Positions 32,427 through 42,519 are shown, numbered from the stretch's first letter. The stretch: 64,000 bases of DNA from Marinibacterium sp050389775 (GCF_050389775.1 NZ_CP177144.1:2294001-2358000); one strand, 5' to 3'. Numbers and translations are program-made. Notes: generated from the sequence alone by a model not told the origin.

Positions 32427-33602
32427 TCAGTTGAGGTAGCTCATCGGATCGACACTGTCGAACCCGTCCCGCACTTCGAAATGCACATAGGACGCATCGC
32501 CACCGCGCAGCTTGGCGATGGTCTGACCCCGCTTGACGCTTTGGCCCTTGGCCACGGTGATATCCGTGACATTGGCATAGACTGTCAGGAGATTGTCAGG
32601 ATGGCGCAGCACGACGATCGGCACCTTGTCCTGGTCCTCGGTGATCGCCGCCACGGTACCTTCGCTGGCCGCCGCCACCGATCCGCCGGCGGTGCCGGAA
32701 ATGTCGATGCCCTCGTTCTTGCCCTTGGCATAGGCCCGGATGATCTTGCCCTGAACGGGATAGGACATCTGGCCCTGAGGCGCGGCAATGGTCTGCGGCT
32801 CGGCCGTGACATCGGGTGTCTCGACCGGGTTGTTGGCCGCCACGGTGTCGTTCGCCGGCAACGGCTGGCTGGCGCTCGGCGGGGCGGGCGTGCTCGTGCC
32901 GGTGCCCGGGGCGTTGGTATCGGCTGCGGCCGCGGCAACGGCCACGCCCGATGGCGGCGCGCTGCGGGCCACCGGGATCAGCAGGTACTGGCCTTCGCGG
33001 ATCTCGAAATCGGTGCCCAGCCCGTTCCATTCCGCCAGCGACTGGACCGACACGTTGTAGAGCCGCGCGATGGTATAGGCCGTCTCGCCGCGTTCGACCT
33101 TGTGGCGCACGGGCTCCGGCCCGGCGGGCGGCAGCGTCTGGGTCTCGACCCGGGGCGTTTCGGCCGAGGCATCGATGGCCGCGCTGGCCAGCGCTTCGAT
33201 ATCGACCGAGCCGGGGCTGGCCGTGGCCGACGCATCGGGCACCGAGGGCAGGGGCCGGGGCAGGGCGATGACCTCGCCTTCGCGCAGCGCCACCGTCGGA
33301 TCGATGCCGTTGAACTTGGCCAGCTCGTCGGCGGTAAAGCCCAGCCGGCTGGCAATGGTGGCGACGGTTTCGCCCTTGTCGGCAACCACGACCTGGTAAT
33401 TCGGATAGGTGATCACGCCGCGGGCATCCGGCGTCGGCCGCTTGGCCGTGGCCGATTGCGCGGCCTGGGCGGTGGAAAACCCGCCGAGGTTGCCGCGCAG
33501 GTCCATGTCCAGCGGCTCGGTACAGGCGGCCAGAAGGGCCAGCCCGCTGCAGGCGGCGACAAGGCGCGGGCGAAAGTGGGGCGGTCGCATAAGGAGCGGC
33601 AT
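32427..33602 (-). CDS. LysM/M23-domain lipoprotein, NlpD-like amidase activator
   Basis: The 391-residue protein has a lipoprotein signal (lipobox LLAAC, Cys about residue 27). It has two LysM repeats (about 68-115 with VADKGETVATIASRLGF, and about 168-212 with VERGETAYTIARLYNVS), a long Ala/Pro/Thr linker and a C-terminal LytM/M23 domain (about 275-391). The catalytic metal ligands look degenerate: NEGIDISG replaces HxGxD, and YANVTDI stands where YAHL is usual, with only YVHFEVR kept. This is as in NlpD/EnvC, which activate cell-division amidases rather than cut peptidoglycan. Gene neighbours surE and pcm match the classic surE-pcm-nlpD order. Confidence 0.9.
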   Translation of the reverse strand: MPLLMRPPHFRPRLVAACSGLALLAACTEPLDMDLRGNLGGFSTAQAAQSATAKRPTPDARGVITYPNYQVVVADKGETVATIASRLGFTADELAKFNGIDPTVALREGEVIALPRPLPSVPDASATASPGSVDIEALASAAIDASAETPRVETQTLPPAGPEPVRHKVERGETAYTIARLYNVSVQSLAEWNGLGTDFEIREGQYLLIPVARSAPPSGVAVAAAAADTNAPGTGTSTPAPPSASQPLPANDTVAANNPVETPDVTAEPQTIAAPQGQMSYPVQGKIIRAYAKGKNEGIDISGTAGGSVAAASEGTVAAITEDQDKVPIVVLRHPDNLLTVYANVTDITVAKGQSVKRGQTIAKLRGGDASYVHFEVRDGFDSVDPMSYLN

Positions 33603-33658
33603 CTCGATTTCCTCTTGCTCGCCCCCTGTCGTCGAGGGCTTGACGCAAATATGTCCTG

Positions 33659-34303
33659 TCAGGTCTCTTTTCCGAGCCCTTCCAGCAGGGGGACGAAGCG
33701 GACGGGCCGCAATTCCTCGTAGTCGAACCCACTGTCCAGCCGACGCACCCGGATCAGCGTCTGAACGGCGTCCGACTGGCCCACGGGCAGCACCATGATA
33801 CCGCCAATTCGCAGCTGCGCCAAGAGAGGCCCGGGCGGGTCTTCGGCGGCGGCGGTCACCAGGATGCGGTCGAACGGGGCCTGGTCGGCCAGCCCGTGGC
33901 TGCCATCGGCGGTAAACGCGGTGATGTTGGACAGGCTCAACGCATCAAAGGCCGCGCGGGCCTCGGCGACCAGCCGGCGATGGCGGTCGACGGTATAGAC
34001 CCGCCGGGCCAGCCGCGACAGGATCGCGGCCTGGTAGCCCGACCCGCAGCCGACCTCCAGGACCTTGTCGCGCGGCGATATCTCCAGCGCCTGGGTCATC
34101 AGCCCGACAACCGACGGCTGGGAAATGGTCTGGCCGCAGGTGATCGGCAGGGGCATGTCCTCATAGGCCCGTTCGGCGAACAGCCCTTTGACAAAGGCGC
34201 CTCGGTCGATCTCTTCCATGGCGTTCAGAACGCGGGCATCGGTCACACCCTTGGACCGCAAGGCATAGAGAAAGCGCATCTTGGTTTCGGCGTCCGCGCT
34301 CAT
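33659..34303 (-). CDS. pcm: Protein-L-isoaspartate O-methyltransferase
   Basis: The enzyme repairs isoaspartyl residues in aged proteins by SAM-dependent methylation. The 214-residue protein has ITCGQTISQPSVVGLMTQ (about residues 53-70), SAM motif I VLEVGCGSGYQAAIL (about 80-94) and FDRILVTAAAEDPP (about 138-151). The start overlaps the surE stop by 4 bases, so the two are translationally coupled. The unit runs surE-pcm-nlpD-like. Confidence 0.95.
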   Translation of the reverse strand: MSADAETKMRFLYALRSKGVTDARVLNAMEEIDRGAFVKGLFAERAYEDMPLPITCGQTISQPSVVGLMTQALEISPRDKVLEVGCGSGYQAAILSRLARRVYTVDRHRRLVAEARAAFDALSLSNITAFTADGSHGLADQAPFDRILVTAAAEDPPGPLLAQLRIGGIMVLPVGQSDAVQTLIRVRRLDSGFDYEELRPVRFVPLLEGLGKET

Positions 34304-35082
34304 TCGATGGCCTTCAGGGCGTCCAGCTGGTCATGGGCCGTCAGGTCGGCGCGCATCGGTGTCACCGAGATATAGCCGTCGAGATTGACGGTGGCATCGG
34401 TGTCCGGCCCGGTCGGCACGCTCTGGTCGGCGCCGCGCAGCCACAGGAACCGGCGGCCCGACGGCGAGATCAGCGGCTCGGTGTGAAAGCCGGTGCCGGC
34501 CCGGGCGCCCTGGCGGGCGACGCGGGTGCCCTTGACCTGGTCGGCGGCATGGGGCGGGAAATTGATGTTGTAGAACAGGCGGTAATCGCCCGAATGGGCC
34601 GGGGTGGCCGCCAGGATCCGGCGCAGCAGCGGCGCGCCATGGGTCAGCGCGGCCTCGAAGGGATTGTCCAGCGCGCGGTTGCCCGGCCCGTAATATTGCG
34701 ACAGGGCCATGGCCGGGATGCCCTGCAGGGCGGCTTCCATCGCGCCGCCCAGGGTGCCCGAATACAGCGCGTTCTCGGCTGAATTGTTGCCCCGGTTCAC
34801 CCCCGACAGCACCAGGTCGGGCGGGCAATCGGGCATCACGTCGTGGATCGCCGTCAGCACGCAATCGGCCGGGCTGCCCTCGGCCGCGTACAGCCGCTCG
34901 CCCAGTTCAGAGACCATCATCGGATGGGTATAGCTGATCTTGTGCGCCACGCCCGATTGTTCAAAGGCCGGCGCCACGGTCCAGACCTCGCCATCGGGCC
35001 CGGCCAGGTCTTCGGCGATGGCATGCAGCACCTTCAGGCCCGGTGCGTTGATTCCGTCGTCATTGGTGATGAGAATACGCAT
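34300..35082 (-). CDS. surE: 5'/3'-nucleotidase SurE
   Basis: This metal-dependent nucleotidase is linked to stationary-phase survival. The 260-residue protein starts MRILITNDDGINAPGL, with the NDDG metal site. It also has VAPAFEQSGVAHKIS (about residue 37-51), EGSPADCVL and LVLSGVNRGNNSAENALYSGT, split here as two adjoining motifs (about 92-112). The length is typical. It is the first gene of the surE-pcm-nlpD-like unit. Confidence 0.96.
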   Translation of the reverse strand: MRILITNDDGINAPGLKVLHAIAEDLAGPDGEVWTVAPAFEQSGVAHKISYTHPMMVSELGERLYAAEGSPADCVLTAIHDVMPDCPPDLVLSGVNRGNNSAENALYSGTLGGAMEAALQGIPAMALSQYYGPGNRALDNPFEAALTHGAPLLRRILAATPAHSGDYRLFYNINFPPHAADQVKGTRVARQGARAGTGFHTEPLISPSGRRFLWLRGADQSVPTGPDTDATVNLDGYISVTPMRADLTAHDQLDALKAIE

Positions 35083-35167
35083 GTCGAAAGCCCCGTGGTC
35101 ACTGATACGTCTCTAGGCGAGCCCGCCCGGCGCAGCAAGCACTTGGCCGGGACCATGGCGCTTCACC

Positions 35168-35220
35168 TTCTTCTTCTTGGCAAAAATACCCTGCCGCAGG
35201 CAGAGCGGCCCCCGGGGCCG
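35168..35220 (+). repeat. Intergenic TTCTTCTTGGC-type repeat, copy 1
   Basis: The block begins TTCTTCTTCTTGGC and continues with AAAAATACCCT, GGCAGAGC and a GC-rich end CCCCCGGGG. It matches the block at 58388-58437 in the same order. Here it lies in the 242-base gap between surE and an SDR gene, both on the minus strand. Such elements are scattered in Rhodobacteraceae intergenic regions, from general familiarity. Nothing else is recognised in this gap. Confidence 0.6.
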
Positions 35221-35324
35221 CTATCTCTGGCCGGCCAAATGCAGGCCGGTCCGGCGGGGGCGCACCGGTCCAAAGCCCGTTATGCCACGGCCCGCAGCAG
35301 ACAGCCGGCCATGGCAAAGCCCAA

Positions 35325-35978
35325 TCAGACCCCGGCCAGCCCCAACAGGCGCGCGGCCTCGTCCGGCGCGGTGGCCAGGGCGGCGCGGTCCTCGCCGGGG
35401 TGGAACCGTGCGCGCAGGGCGGTGGCCATCGGGGCCGGGGCCAGCACGTCCACCCGGGGCCCGGTGCGCGCGGTTTCGGCCGCCCAGCTGCGGGCCAGCG
35501 CGATCTGCGCGGCCTTGCTCGCTCCGTAGGCGCCCATGAATTTCTCGCCCGCCCGGGCATCGTCAAAGAACATCGCCCGTCCCTGGGTGCCCAGCAGCGG
35601 CGCGACATAGGCAATCAGCCGGCGGGTGGCCTCGACATTGACGGCCATCGACTTGTCCCAGTCGCGGGCGTCGATCATCGGCGCGGGGGTCAGCGGGGCG
35701 GCATGAATGGCCGTGTGAACCCAGAGGTCCAGCTTGCCCCAACGGTCGTGGATCGACCGGCAGAGCACGGCCATGGCCTCGTCGGTGGTCACATCCATCG
35801 GCGCCAGGGTGGCCTGGCCCCCGGCGGCCTTGATCCGGTCGTCCAGCTCTTCGAGCCCGCCGATGGTTTTGGCCACGGCGATGATGTGATGGCTGGGCGC
35901 CAGCGCCAGGGCCAGCGCGGCACCAAGCCCGCGCGAGGCGCCGGTGATGAGGGCGGTGGGGGTGTTGGGCTCTGTCAT
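35325..35978 (-). CDS. Short-chain dehydrogenase/reductase
   Basis: The 217-residue SDR has the N-terminal cofactor loop ITGASRGLGAALALAL (about residues 11-26), a PMDVT motif (about 59-63) and the catalytic YGASK (about 150-154). The usual NNAG is replaced by HTAIHA (about 92). It is short for a classical SDR and ends soon after the substrate-binding region (APAPMATALRARF), but looks complete for this subgroup. The substrate is unknown. It is separated from surE by a gap that contains a repeat element. Confidence 0.85.
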   Translation of the reverse strand: MTEPNTPTALITGASRGLGAALALALAPSHHIIAVAKTIGGLEELDDRIKAAGGQATLAPMDVTTDEAMAVLCRSIHDRWGKLDLWVHTAIHAAPLTPAPMIDARDWDKSMAVNVEATRRLIAYVAPLLGTQGRAMFFDDARAGEKFMGAYGASKAAQIALARSWAAETARTGPRVDVLAPAPMATALRARFHPGEDRAALATAPDEAARLLGLAGV

Positions 35979-36108
35979 GGCTCTGGCGTTTGGCCAATGG
36001 CGCGGCCCGGGTCAAGGGCCGATGGCGCCGCGGCGGGGATGCCGTGCTGGCCAGCCCGGCTTCGGCCGGATGCCCACGGCCGGCGGGCCAAGGCGGGATC
36101 AGCCCGGA

Positions 36109-36375
36109 TCAGGGCAGGGCCAGCCGTTCCTGCCGACCGTTATGGGCCAGGATCAGCCCCTTGCTGTCGATCGCCAGCACCTGCCGCCCACGCAGCCGTT
36201 CGCCGGGCCGGACGGTGGTGATCTTGCCATTTGGCAGGCGCACCAGGGCGCTCAGCGCGTTCTCGGGGCCATAGATGCCGATGACCATCGGGTGGTTCCG
36301 CGACAGCGGCACCGATTGCGTGGCCGTGGCGGCCACGTTGGGCGGGGTCGTCCCGCCGGCATTGGTCTGTGTCAT
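36109..36375 (-). CDS. Small hypothetical protein, possible PilP/PulC-type fold
   Basis: The 88-residue protein has a Thr/Ala-rich N-terminus and a compact beta-rich core: SRNHPMVIGIYGPENALSAL, VRLPNGKITTVRPGERLRGRQVLAID, then GLILAHNGRQERLALP, given here in pieces. The pattern of an N/G turn followed by a V/GxxL step resembles the HR domain of type II secretion protein C or PilP-like proteins. That resemblance is weak evidence. There is no signal peptide and no secretion genes nearby. Function is unknown. Confidence 0.6.
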   Translation of the reverse strand: MTQTNAGGTTPPNVAATATQSVPLSRNHPMVIGIYGPENALSALVRLPNGKITTVRPGERLRGRQVLAIDSKGLILAHNGRQERLALP

Positions 36376-36540
36376 GTCTCTGCCTGCCGCGTTTTCGCGG
36401 TCTGTGGATACGTTGGCGACGGGCCGTATCAGGGCTGGAAGACCAATGAAAGAAGGGCTGTCACGCGACCCTGCGGCATGGGCCGAAAGGCGCTGTCACC
36501 CGCGCGGAAGCTTGCCGGAATCGGGCCGGAAGCAGCCCGT

Positions 36541-37101
36541 TCAGGCGGCCAGGTGCGGTCGGATGTCGCTGCCCGAAGCGGCATAGATGTCGAGCAGCTG
36601 GTCAAAGCTGATGCCCTGCTCCTGCGCGGCCTTCAGCGGGCCGCCCCGGGCCATCAGCCGGGGCCGTTCGCCATCGGGGCCGGGGGCCAGGTCACAGGCC
36701 GTCTCATCCCCCGATTCGATCCCCGGCAGCGCGTTGGCCAGCCGGGCGGCGCAGCCGTCAAAGGGGCCCTCGCCGAAACAGGCATCGATATAGCCATAGA
36801 ACGCCTCGGGCGTGACCTCTGCCCAGGTGCCGAAATGAAAGACCTCGTCGCTGCCCTGGATCGGCAGCGGCAGGATGCAGCGGATGAACCGCGCCTCGTC
36901 CAGGCGGCACAGATCGCTGCCCAGCTTGTCCTCGCCGACCTGGTGTTCGACCTGGCCGTCGGGCAAGGGGCCATGGGGCCAGATGTCGGGATGGTCGAAG
37001 CCGATGTCGAAGACCCCGTTGAACTGGCGCCCGCAGCAGGGGCAGGTCCGGTCTTCGTCGTTGAACCGCCGCCAGCGGATGTCGAGATCGAGAAGGTTCA
37101 T
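36541..37101 (-). CDS. DUF2199 domain-containing protein
   Basis: The 186-residue soluble protein has an N-terminal CPCCGRQFNG (about residues 20-29), a likely zinc-binding or structural CXXC. DUF2199-type blocks follow (EDKLGSDLCRLDEARFIRCILPLPIQG in pieces, about 57-83, and FHFGTWAEVTPEAFYGYI, about 88-105). The family has no established activity. It sits alone between purF and a small hypothetical gene on the minus strand. Confidence 0.78.
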   Translation of the reverse strand: MNLLDLDIRWRRFNDEDRTCPCCGRQFNGVFDIGFDHPDIWPHGPLPDGQVEHQVGEDKLGSDLCRLDEARFIRCILPLPIQGSDEVFHFGTWAEVTPEAFYGYIDACFGEGPFDGCAARLANALPGIESGDETACDLAPGPDGERPRLMARGGPLKAAQEQGISFDQLLDIYAASGSDIRPHLAA

Positions 37102-37263
37102 GGGCAGGCACCCGTGTCGTGTGTCTGTCGGTCGTTATCCACGGGGCCGGCCAGGCGCGGCCATGTCGCCCGGTCGACATCCGGCCCGTGCAATCCGCCG
37201 CCGCAGCGGAGACCGCCATCGCGCAATCGGATGAAAAGAACGCCGCGCAAGGGCGGTTTGGCA

Positions 37264-37292
37264 AATTTAGGACCGGCCGTGTTCTCGGCCGG
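37264..37292 (-). terminator. Possible terminator downstream of purF
   Basis: A 7-bp GC stem (37273-37279 with 37286-37292, 6-base loop) is followed on the minus strand by a short T-containing stretch (complement of AAATTTAG at 37263-37270). It lies about 110 bases beyond the purF stop in a 298-base gap that otherwise shows nothing gene-like. Confidence 0.4.
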
Positions 37293-37399
37293 CACCCGGG
37301 CGCCGAGGGGGGCGGGGCTGTTGCCGCCCCCGACGGGCCTGCCGGTCCGCGGGCGGTGACCGGCCAAGGCCGTCATCCGCACCGCCGTTTCCGGGGGGC

Positions 37400-38857
37400 T
37401 CACTCGGCGGCCTTCATCCGGAAGCCCTGTTCGATCATGTCGGCCGGCTCGACGGGGTATTCCCCCGAGAAACAGGCATCGCAATATTGCGGCGAGGCAT
37501 TGTTGCGCCCGTCGGCCACGCCCACGGCGCGGTAGAGCCCGTCGAGCGAGATGAACTTGAGGCTGTCGACCTTGAGATGGTCGCGCATTTCCTCTTCGCT
37601 CATCGTCGCGGCCAGCAGCTTTTCACGCTGGGGCGTGTCGACGCCGTAGAAACAGGGCCAGGCCGTCGGCGGTGAGGCGATACGGAAATGCACCTCGGCC
37701 GCGCCGGCATCCAGGATCATTTCCTTGATCTTGCGGCTGGTCGTGCCGCGCACGACCGAATCGTCGACCAGGATCACCCGCTTGTCGCGGATCAGGGCCC
37801 GGTTGACGTTCAGCTTCAGCCGCACGCCCATGTTGCGGATCTGTTCGGACGGTTCGATGAAGGTGCGCCCCATGTACTGGTTGCGCACGATGCCCAGGCC
37901 GAAGGGAATGCCGCTTTCGGCGGCAAAGCCCACGGCCGCCGGCGTGCCGCTGTCGGGCACCGGGCAGACCAGGTCAGCCTCGACGGGCGCTTCCTTGGCC
38001 AGTTCGCGGCCGATGGCCTCACGGGTTTCATAGACGGACCGGCCGCCCAGGATCGAATCGGGGCGCGAGAAATAGACATGTTCGAAGATGCAGAACCGCG
38101 ATTTCTGGCGCCGGAACGGGTAGGAGCTTTCGACGCCCTTGTTCTCGGTGATGACCACCATCTCGCCCGGTTCGATCTCGCGGATGAACTCGGCTCCGAT
38201 GATGTCGAGCGCGCAGGTCTCCGACGACAGCACCCAGCCGTCGCCGAGCTTGCCCAGCACCAGCGGGCGGACGCCGCGTGGGTCGCGCACGCCGATCAGC
38301 TTGGTTCGGGTCATGGCCACGACCGAAAACGCGCCTTCGACACGGCGCAGCGCGTCTTCCATGCGTTCGGGAATGCCCTTTTGCAGCGACCGCGCCATCA
38401 GGTGGATGATGCATTCGCTGTCCGACGAGGACTGGAAGATCGAGCCACGCTCGATCAGCTCGCGGCGCAGGGCGTTGGCATTGGTGATGTTGCCGTTATG
38501 GGCAATCGCCGCACCGCCCATCGAGAATTCCCCGAAGAAGGGCTGGACGTCGCGGATCTGGGTGTTGCCCTTGGACCCGGCGGTCGAATACCGCACGTGG
38601 CCTATGCCGAGCGGGCCGGGCAGCGTTTCCATCACCGATTGGGAGGTGAAGGTATCGCGCACGTATCCGAAGCGGCGGGCGGAATTGAAGCCCTGCTCCG
38701 GATCATGGGTGACGATTCCCCCCGCTTCCTGCCCGCGATGTTGCAGGGCATGAAGGCCGAGGGCGACAAAGTTGGCGGCGTCCTTGACGCCGAGCACACC
38801 GAATATACCGCATTCTTCCTTGAGTTTATCGTCGTCGAAAGGATGGGCAGGGGGCAT
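37400..38857 (-). CDS. purF: Amidophosphoribosyltransferase
   Basis: The enzyme catalyses the first committed step of purine synthesis, transferring glutamine ammonia to PRPP. The N-terminal glutamine amidotransferase domain starts at the nucleophile Cys in EECGIFGVLG (about residue 16 from the ATG at 38857), behind a short propeptide. The C-terminal domain has the PRPP loop ILVDDSVVRGTTS (about 358-370). An in-frame GTG at 38872 would add five residues. The length of 485 is typical. It is the only gene of its unit; the upstream gap holds its promoter. Confidence 0.95.
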   Translation of the reverse strand: MPPAHPFDDDKLKEECGIFGVLGVKDAANFVALGLHALQHRGQEAGGIVTHDPEQGFNSARRFGYVRDTFTSQSVMETLPGPLGIGHVRYSTAGSKGNTQIRDVQPFFGEFSMGGAAIAHNGNITNANALRRELIERGSIFQSSSDSECIIHLMARSLQKGIPERMEDALRRVEGAFSVVAMTRTKLIGVRDPRGVRPLVLGKLGDGWVLSSETCALDIIGAEFIREIEPGEMVVITENKGVESSYPFRRQKSRFCIFEHVYFSRPDSILGGRSVYETREAIGRELAKEAPVEADLVCPVPDSGTPAAVGFAAESGIPFGLGIVRNQYMGRTFIEPSEQIRNMGVRLKLNVNRALIRDKRVILVDDSVVRGTTSRKIKEMILDAGAAEVHFRIASPPTAWPCFYGVDTPQREKLLAATMSEEEMRDHLKVDSLKFISLDGLYRAVGVADGRNNASPQYCDACFSGEYPVEPADMIEQGFRMKAAE

Positions 38858-39033
38858 CTGCGGCTGGGGCACGAGGCTGGCAGCTCCGGATTTGTATGCG
38901 CTGGGGTTGCGCCCCGTACTTAAACCTTCGCGCGGCCGGTGTCACGAAAGGATCACATAGGTTTGTGCAGATGCAGCGCGATTTTCCGGCCCGGGGGCGG
39001 GGCTCTTCCCGCCCTTGGCCCGGTGCCGCAACG

Positions 39034-39624
39034 TCAGGCCGCGTCCAGATCGGGCGCACAGCCCAGCGGATCGATCAGCGACAGCAGCGGGCGGGTCTCG
39101 CCATAGCCGAGTCGGTGGTAATGACCGTCGCCGGCCCGGCCGGGCACCAGCAGCAGCGTGCCGGTCTGGGCCATGGCGATGTCCTCGCTGTCGAAGCCCA
39201 GGGTGACCAGCCCGGGCGTGGGCCGGTCGGCGGCCAGGGGCGCGATGCCGCGAAAGCCCGACAGGGCATGGGCCGGGGCCAGGACCAGCGGCACGCCAAA
39301 GAGCCTGTGCGCGACGCGCCCGCGAAAGCCCACGAGTTGCCCGGCGGGCAGCACCATGTCGGAACAATTGCCGATCGCCCCGGCGGGCACCTGCCAGAAC
39401 CGTGTCGCGCCGGCCGGGCGGTGATCGACGGCGGCCAGCGGCACCAGTCCGCCGTCGAAGGTCTGCACCCGGTCGCCCGGGGCCAGCTCGGCGGCCGGGC
39501 GCCAGCCCTTGTCGGTGTCGATCAGCGTGCAGGCCGCAAAGGCCTGCGGGCCGGTCGGATCGGTGCGGGGCGTGGCGGTGACGGGCTGGAACCGGGCGAA
39601 GGCGGAAGCATGGGCGTGGAACAT
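39034..39624 (-). CDS. Hint-domain protein, divergent
   Basis: The 196-residue protein starts at the ATG at 39624 (MFHAHASAFARF), preceded by GGAGACAG; a longer frame exists upstream but begins with an unlikely Cys/His-rich stretch. The Hint domain follows at FAACTLIDTDKGWRPAAELAPGDRVQ (about residues 28-53, in two blocks), then FDGGLVPLAAVDHRP. A LAPAHALSGF block stands where the usual SPxHR appears. The catalytic Cys is present but surrounding residues are atypical, so self-cleavage is uncertain. Many Rhodobacteraceae encode several such proteins of unknown role. Confidence 0.78.
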   Translation of the reverse strand: MFHAHASAFARFQPVTATPRTDPTGPQAFAACTLIDTDKGWRPAAELAPGDRVQTFDGGLVPLAAVDHRPAGATRFWQVPAGAIGNCSDMVLPAGQLVGFRGRVAHRLFGVPLVLAPAHALSGFRGIAPLAADRPTPGLVTLGFDSEDIAMAQTGTLLLVPGRAGDGHYHRLGYGETRPLLSLIDPLGCAPDLDAA

Positions 39625-39924
39625 CGGGTCTGTCTCCTTGGGCGGGGCGGCCGGTGAAAGGGGATGCGGCCGATTGTGGCGTCTGGGGCCACAAGACAGA
39701 CAGATTTCGCCCATTTTTGGTCATGATCGGGGCATGATTTCTTCACTGGTGCCGGGCCCGCGACATAGCGCCCCGCTGCCCCGGGATTGGTCGCCGGGCG
39801 GGGGCAAAGTTCACCATTGCTTAACCATCCGGCCCCAAAACGAGAAAGGCCGCCGGCCCGGATTGTCGGGGGCGGCGGCCTTGGAATGGGGTTGCGGCGC
39901 GCGGTTGCGGCGCCGGCAGGCGGA
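39625..39924. other. 300-base intergenic region between Hint gene and cvpA-like gene
   Basis: The region contains a terminator hairpin for the minus-strand cvpA-like gene (entered separately). The part next to the Hint gene is AT-richer (TTTTGGTCATGATC at 39716-39729) and probably carries its promoter. I see no tRNA, small ORF with coding character or mobile element here. Confidence 0.5.
39832..39882 (-). terminator. Intrinsic terminator of the cvpA-like gene
   Basis: A perfect 10-bp stem, AAGGCCGCCG (39846-39855) with CGGCGGCCTT (39873-39882), is followed on the minus strand by TTTCTCGTTTTGG. It lies 42 bases beyond the cvpA-like stop and probably ends the long minus-strand transcript that includes radA. 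Confidence 0.8.
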
Positions 39925-40482
39925 TCAGGTCGGGGTGCAGACGCCGACGAGTTCCTCGTATTGGGTGGTGATCCAGCCCAGGGCCTGTTCGGGGTTCTGC
40001 TGGGCGATCTGGTCGGTGAAACGTTCAAAGACCACGGCCGAGCGGCTGTCGTCGACCATCGTGTAATTGGTACCCGTGATCACCTGATCGTAGATGAAGA
40101 ACGCAATGGCCACCAGCAGCACACCGCGCGCCACGCCGAAGAGAAAGCCCAGGCCCTGGTCGATTCCGCCCAGGGCCGAGCGCTGGACCAGCGACGAGAA
40201 CAGCGGGGTGAAGAAGCTGACGACGATCAGGGCCACGGCGAAGACCGCCGCAAAGGCCGCGATGACCGACAATTCGCAGCTGTCGGAGATGAAATCGCCG
40301 ATGACCGGCACTTCCTTGATCAGCGGCTCGACATTGTCGGCCAACAGAAAGGCCACGATGGCCGCGCCGACCCAGCCGAGGATGGCCATCGCTTCGCGCA
40401 CGATACCGCGCGAATAGGCCAGCAGAGCCGACACGACGATGACCAGCGCCACGACGCCGTCAATAATGGTGAAACCTTCCAT
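39925..40482 (-). CDS. cvpA: CvpA family membrane protein
   Basis: The 185-residue inner-membrane protein has four predicted hydrophobic segments (for example GFTIIDGVVALVIVVSALLA and LGFLFGVARGVLLVAIAFF) and the family start FTIIDG. The start is the ATG at 40482. In E. coli cvpA lies upstream of purF; here purF is about 2 kb away in the same orientation, so the link is loose. CvpA is needed for colicin V production in E. coli; its general role is envelope-related and not fully known. Confidence 0.88.
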   Translation of the reverse strand: MEGFTIIDGVVALVIVVSALLAYSRGIVREAMAILGWVGAAIVAFLLADNVEPLIKEVPVIGDFISDSCELSVIAAFAAVFAVALIVVSFFTPLFSSLVQRSALGGIDQGLGFLFGVARGVLLVAIAFFIYDQVITGTNYTMVDDSRSAVVFERFTDQIAQQNPEQALGWITTQYEELVGVCTPT

Positions 40483-40534
40483 GTCGCGCCCGCCTTCTTG
40501 CCGTTTTGTCCGAGCCTGCCCAAGGCGCCGTGCC

Positions 40535-41899
<1,365 letters not shown>

Positions 41900-41929
41900 G
41901 GCCCTTCCTGCCTCAGTCGCGGGGCGCGC

Positions 41930-42364
41930 TCAAGCCGCCTTGCGCGCGGTGGCCGCGCTGCAGGCCATGCCGGCCAGGATCAGGGCGGTAAAGAGGTAGA
42001 GTCCCCAGGCGGTTTCCACCCGGCCGATGCCGATGCCCTTGGCCAGGGTGATGTAGAGCGCGATCAGGAAGACATCGGCCATGGCCAGCCGGCCCAGCCC
42101 GTGCAGGGCGGGCAGCAGGCGGCGCGGGGCCAGGCCCCATTGCACGGCGACCAGGGCCAGGGTCTTGGCATAGGGCGCAACCAGGGCAAAGAGCGCGACG
42201 ACAAGGGCCAGCAGGCGGTCGCTGTCCCAGAGCGAGGCGATGCCGGTCAGCACCGAGATTTCCGCCAGGCCGAACAGCGGCAGAACCCCGGCGCGCATCA
42301 GCGGCGCGGCCCAGGCGATGGGGTAGAGCACGAGAAGGGACAGGGTGGCGAGGCGCAGAAGCAT
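41930..42364 (-). CDS. Paraquat-inducible protein A-like membrane protein
   Basis: The 144-residue protein has four hydrophobic segments. It contains the PqiA-type pattern FGLAEISVLTGIASLWDSDRLLAL (two pieces, about residues 31-54), VAPYAKTLALVAVQWG and LGRLAMADVFLIALYI. It corresponds to one PqiA half, not the two-module E. coli protein. PqiA works with lipid-transport MCE proteins, and an MlaE/MlaF pair lies just upstream in the same orientation, which makes a shared role in lipid trafficking plausible. Confidence 0.78.
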   Translation of the reverse strand: MLLRLATLSLLVLYPIAWAAPLMRAGVLPLFGLAEISVLTGIASLWDSDRLLALVVALFALVAPYAKTLALVAVQWGLAPRRLLPALHGLGRLAMADVFLIALYITLAKGIGIGRVETAWGLYLFTALILAGMACSAATARKAA

Positions 42365-42417
42365 GGTCCAGCGGATCTAGGGGCTGAGCGGCCCGGGTGC
42401 AACGGCCCGGCTGGGCG

Positions 42418-42463
42418 CCGGAATTTTTGAAAATTCCGGGCCGTTTTCTTTCAAGAAAACGGC
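42418..42463. repeat. Two adjacent perfect hairpins
   Basis: Hairpin 1 has arms CCGGAATTTT (42418-42427) and AAAATTCCGG (42430-42439). Hairpin 2 has arms GCCGTTTTCTT (42440-42450) and AAGAAAACGGC (42453-42463). They abut without a gap in the 155-base space between a small membrane gene and the PqiA-like gene, both minus strand. A transcript attenuator, terminator or dispersed repeat are all possible. Confidence 0.65.
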
Positions 42464-42519
42464 ACTGGCCGGCCCAGGCCGTTGCCCGAACGTCTCGGGC
42501 AGGCGCCGGGCCATGCCAA

